DNA of 6,241 bases, from NCBI GenBank assembly GCA_002839205.1, contig PGXP01000106.1, positions 1 to 6,241 of the forward strand, written 5' to 3'. Source of the stretch: Spirochaetae bacterium HGW-Spirochaetae-9 (GTDB taxonomy: Bacteria; Spirochaetota; Spirochaetia; Treponematales; Rectinemataceae). A program made the position numbers and the translations under genes. The notes under the pieces are model-generated. The model ran no database searches. It was not told the origin of the DNA and saw only the letters and a list, made by a program, of their open reading frames with translations. Shown piece after piece: positions 5,513-6,241 of the stretch; the stretch's first letter is position 1; each line of letters begins with the position of its first letter.

Positions 5513-6241
5513 TTTCGCCAGCCCTTTTGCCTATCGAGTCATAGAGCCCATCCTCGTCGAGACCTGCTTCGCGCAAGAGTTCGTCGCGGCTGGCCTGGGC
5601 TGGAGGCGTCGCGTCGAAGCCGAGAATTGTCGCCTCTGCCTTCAACGATCGCCGGGCCAGAATCGATACGATCGATTCCCCTACGCCGCCCCCAATGGAC
5701 CCTTCCTCAACCGTCATGATCTTCGAATAGCCTCTGCAGAGACCAGCAAGGTAGGCTTCATCGATGGGACAGACAAAGCGGAGCGAATACAGGTCGGCAT
5801 GAATGCCCTTCGCGGCAAGCCGGTCGAGGGCCCTCGCCGCATTGAGCGCGACAGGTCCGAGAGCGCAGACGAGGAGGGATGAGCGGGGATGCTTCCTGAG
5901 GAAGACTCCTCGTCCCATCACTATCGGCTCGTTGTCAGCCCCTTCGGCGCATTCTATCCTCGCCTTCGGGAATCGGAGGATGACTGGTCCCCGCTGCGCA
6001 AGAGCAAAACCGAGGAATGCCTGCAGCTCGACGCCATCCGATGGCGCCATCATCGTCATATTCGGCAGGTTCTTGAAAAGCGCGATATCCCAGAAACCCT
6101 GGTGCGTCTCACCATCCTCGCCCACGGCACCAGCCCTGTCCAGGGCGAATACGACATGGAGGTTCGGAAGAGCCACATCATGGAGCACCTGGTCGACGGC
6201 TCGCTGCATGAAGGTGGAATAGATGGCCACGACAGGAAGAA
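5463..6241 (-). CDS. dxs: 1-deoxy-D-xylulose-5-phosphate synthase, C-terminal part (5' end outside window)
   Basis: This cytosolic, thiamine-diphosphate-dependent enzyme condenses pyruvate and glyceraldehyde 3-phosphate to DXP, the first step of the MEP isoprenoid pathway. About 258 codons are visible. They cover the end of the transketolase-like pyrimidine-binding domain and the whole C-terminal transketolase domain; the N-terminal ThDP domain lies beyond base 6241. Hallmarks are VVAIYSTFMQR at the window edge, the DRAG and VGEDGETHQG motifs (containing the family's substrate-binding Arg, Asp and His), the NMTMMAPSD segment, and VEEGSIGGGVGE in the C-terminal domain. The reading frame continues upstream of the GTG at 6230 (Leu-Pro-Val-Val), so that GTG is an internal valine codon, not a start. 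At the position of the usual RYPRG motif the protein has RFPKA, a conservative Arg-to-Lys change at a phosphate-binding position. The stop (TAG, 5463-5465) lies inside the start of folP. The family call is very secure. Confidence 0.97.
   Translation of the reverse strand, partial: LPVVAIYSTFMQRAVDQVLHDVALPNLHVVFALDRAGAVGEDGETHQGFWDIALFKNLPNMTMMAPSDGVELQAFLGFALAQRGPVILRFPKARIECAEGADNEPIVMGRGVFLRKHPRSSLLVCALGPVALNAARALDRLAAKGIHADLYSLRFVCPIDEAYLAGLCRGYSKIMTVEEGSIGGGVGESIVSILARRSLKAEATILGFDATPPAQASRDELLREAGLDEDGLYDSIGKRAGENEATRVYEALPVAARL

Noticed and set aside
5043..5882. 279-codon open frame on the plus strand opposite folP and dxs
   Set aside because: Antisense to two conserved enzymes; composition is low-complexity Ser/Ala/Arg, typical of a shadow frame.
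1..6241. Possible defence, mobile or CRISPR system
   Set aside because: All eight genes are accounted for, seven by core housekeeping or signalling families; I saw no direct-repeat array, inverted-repeat ends, transposase, integrase or tRNA.

Overview
The window is one uninterrupted block of eight minus-strand genes with essentially no non-coding DNA. It reads like the core chromosome of a moderately GC-rich bacterium, not an accessory or mobile region. In transcription order (right to left) the genes are: the 3' part of dxs (isoprenoid precursor synthesis), folP (dihydropteroate synthase), cdaA (membrane diadenylate cyclase), a ybbR/cdaR-type regulator, acpS (holo-ACP synthase), truA (tRNA pseudouridine synthase), an uncharacterised 295-residue protein with a possible DUF432 resemblance, and an MscS-type mechanosensitive channel. 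From memory, the order cdaA-ybbR-acpS-truA downstream of dxs/folP recalls spirochaetes of the Treponema/Spirochaeta group. That placement is an inference, made from gene order and not from any search.

Layout: dxs (5463-6241, its start lies outside the window), folP (4634-5512), cdaA (3843-4643), ybbR/cdaR (2921-3853), acpS (2538-2924), truA (1729-2541), unknown protein (845-1732), mscS (2-832). Six of the seven junctions overlap, by 4 to 50 nt. The seventh is a 12-nt gap in which the mscS Shine-Dalgarno sequence touches the preceding stop codon. This implies a single polycistronic message with strong translational coupling. No promoter, terminator, RNA gene, repeat, CRISPR array or mobile element can be supported inside the window, and no gene-free stretch reaches even 20 bases.

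Functionally the first and middle genes supply housekeeping products: DXP for isoprenoids, folate, activated acyl carrier protein and modified tRNA. The cdaA-ybbR pair makes and controls the second messenger cyclic di-AMP. The last two genes, the unknown protein and MscS, look like an osmotic-response pair. Since c-di-AMP is known in other bacteria to govern potassium and osmolyte balance, having its synthase and a tension-gated channel in one operon is the most suggestive feature here, though the link is only a hypothesis. I see no clear new defence or mobile system. The most interesting unknown is the protein encoded just before mscS.
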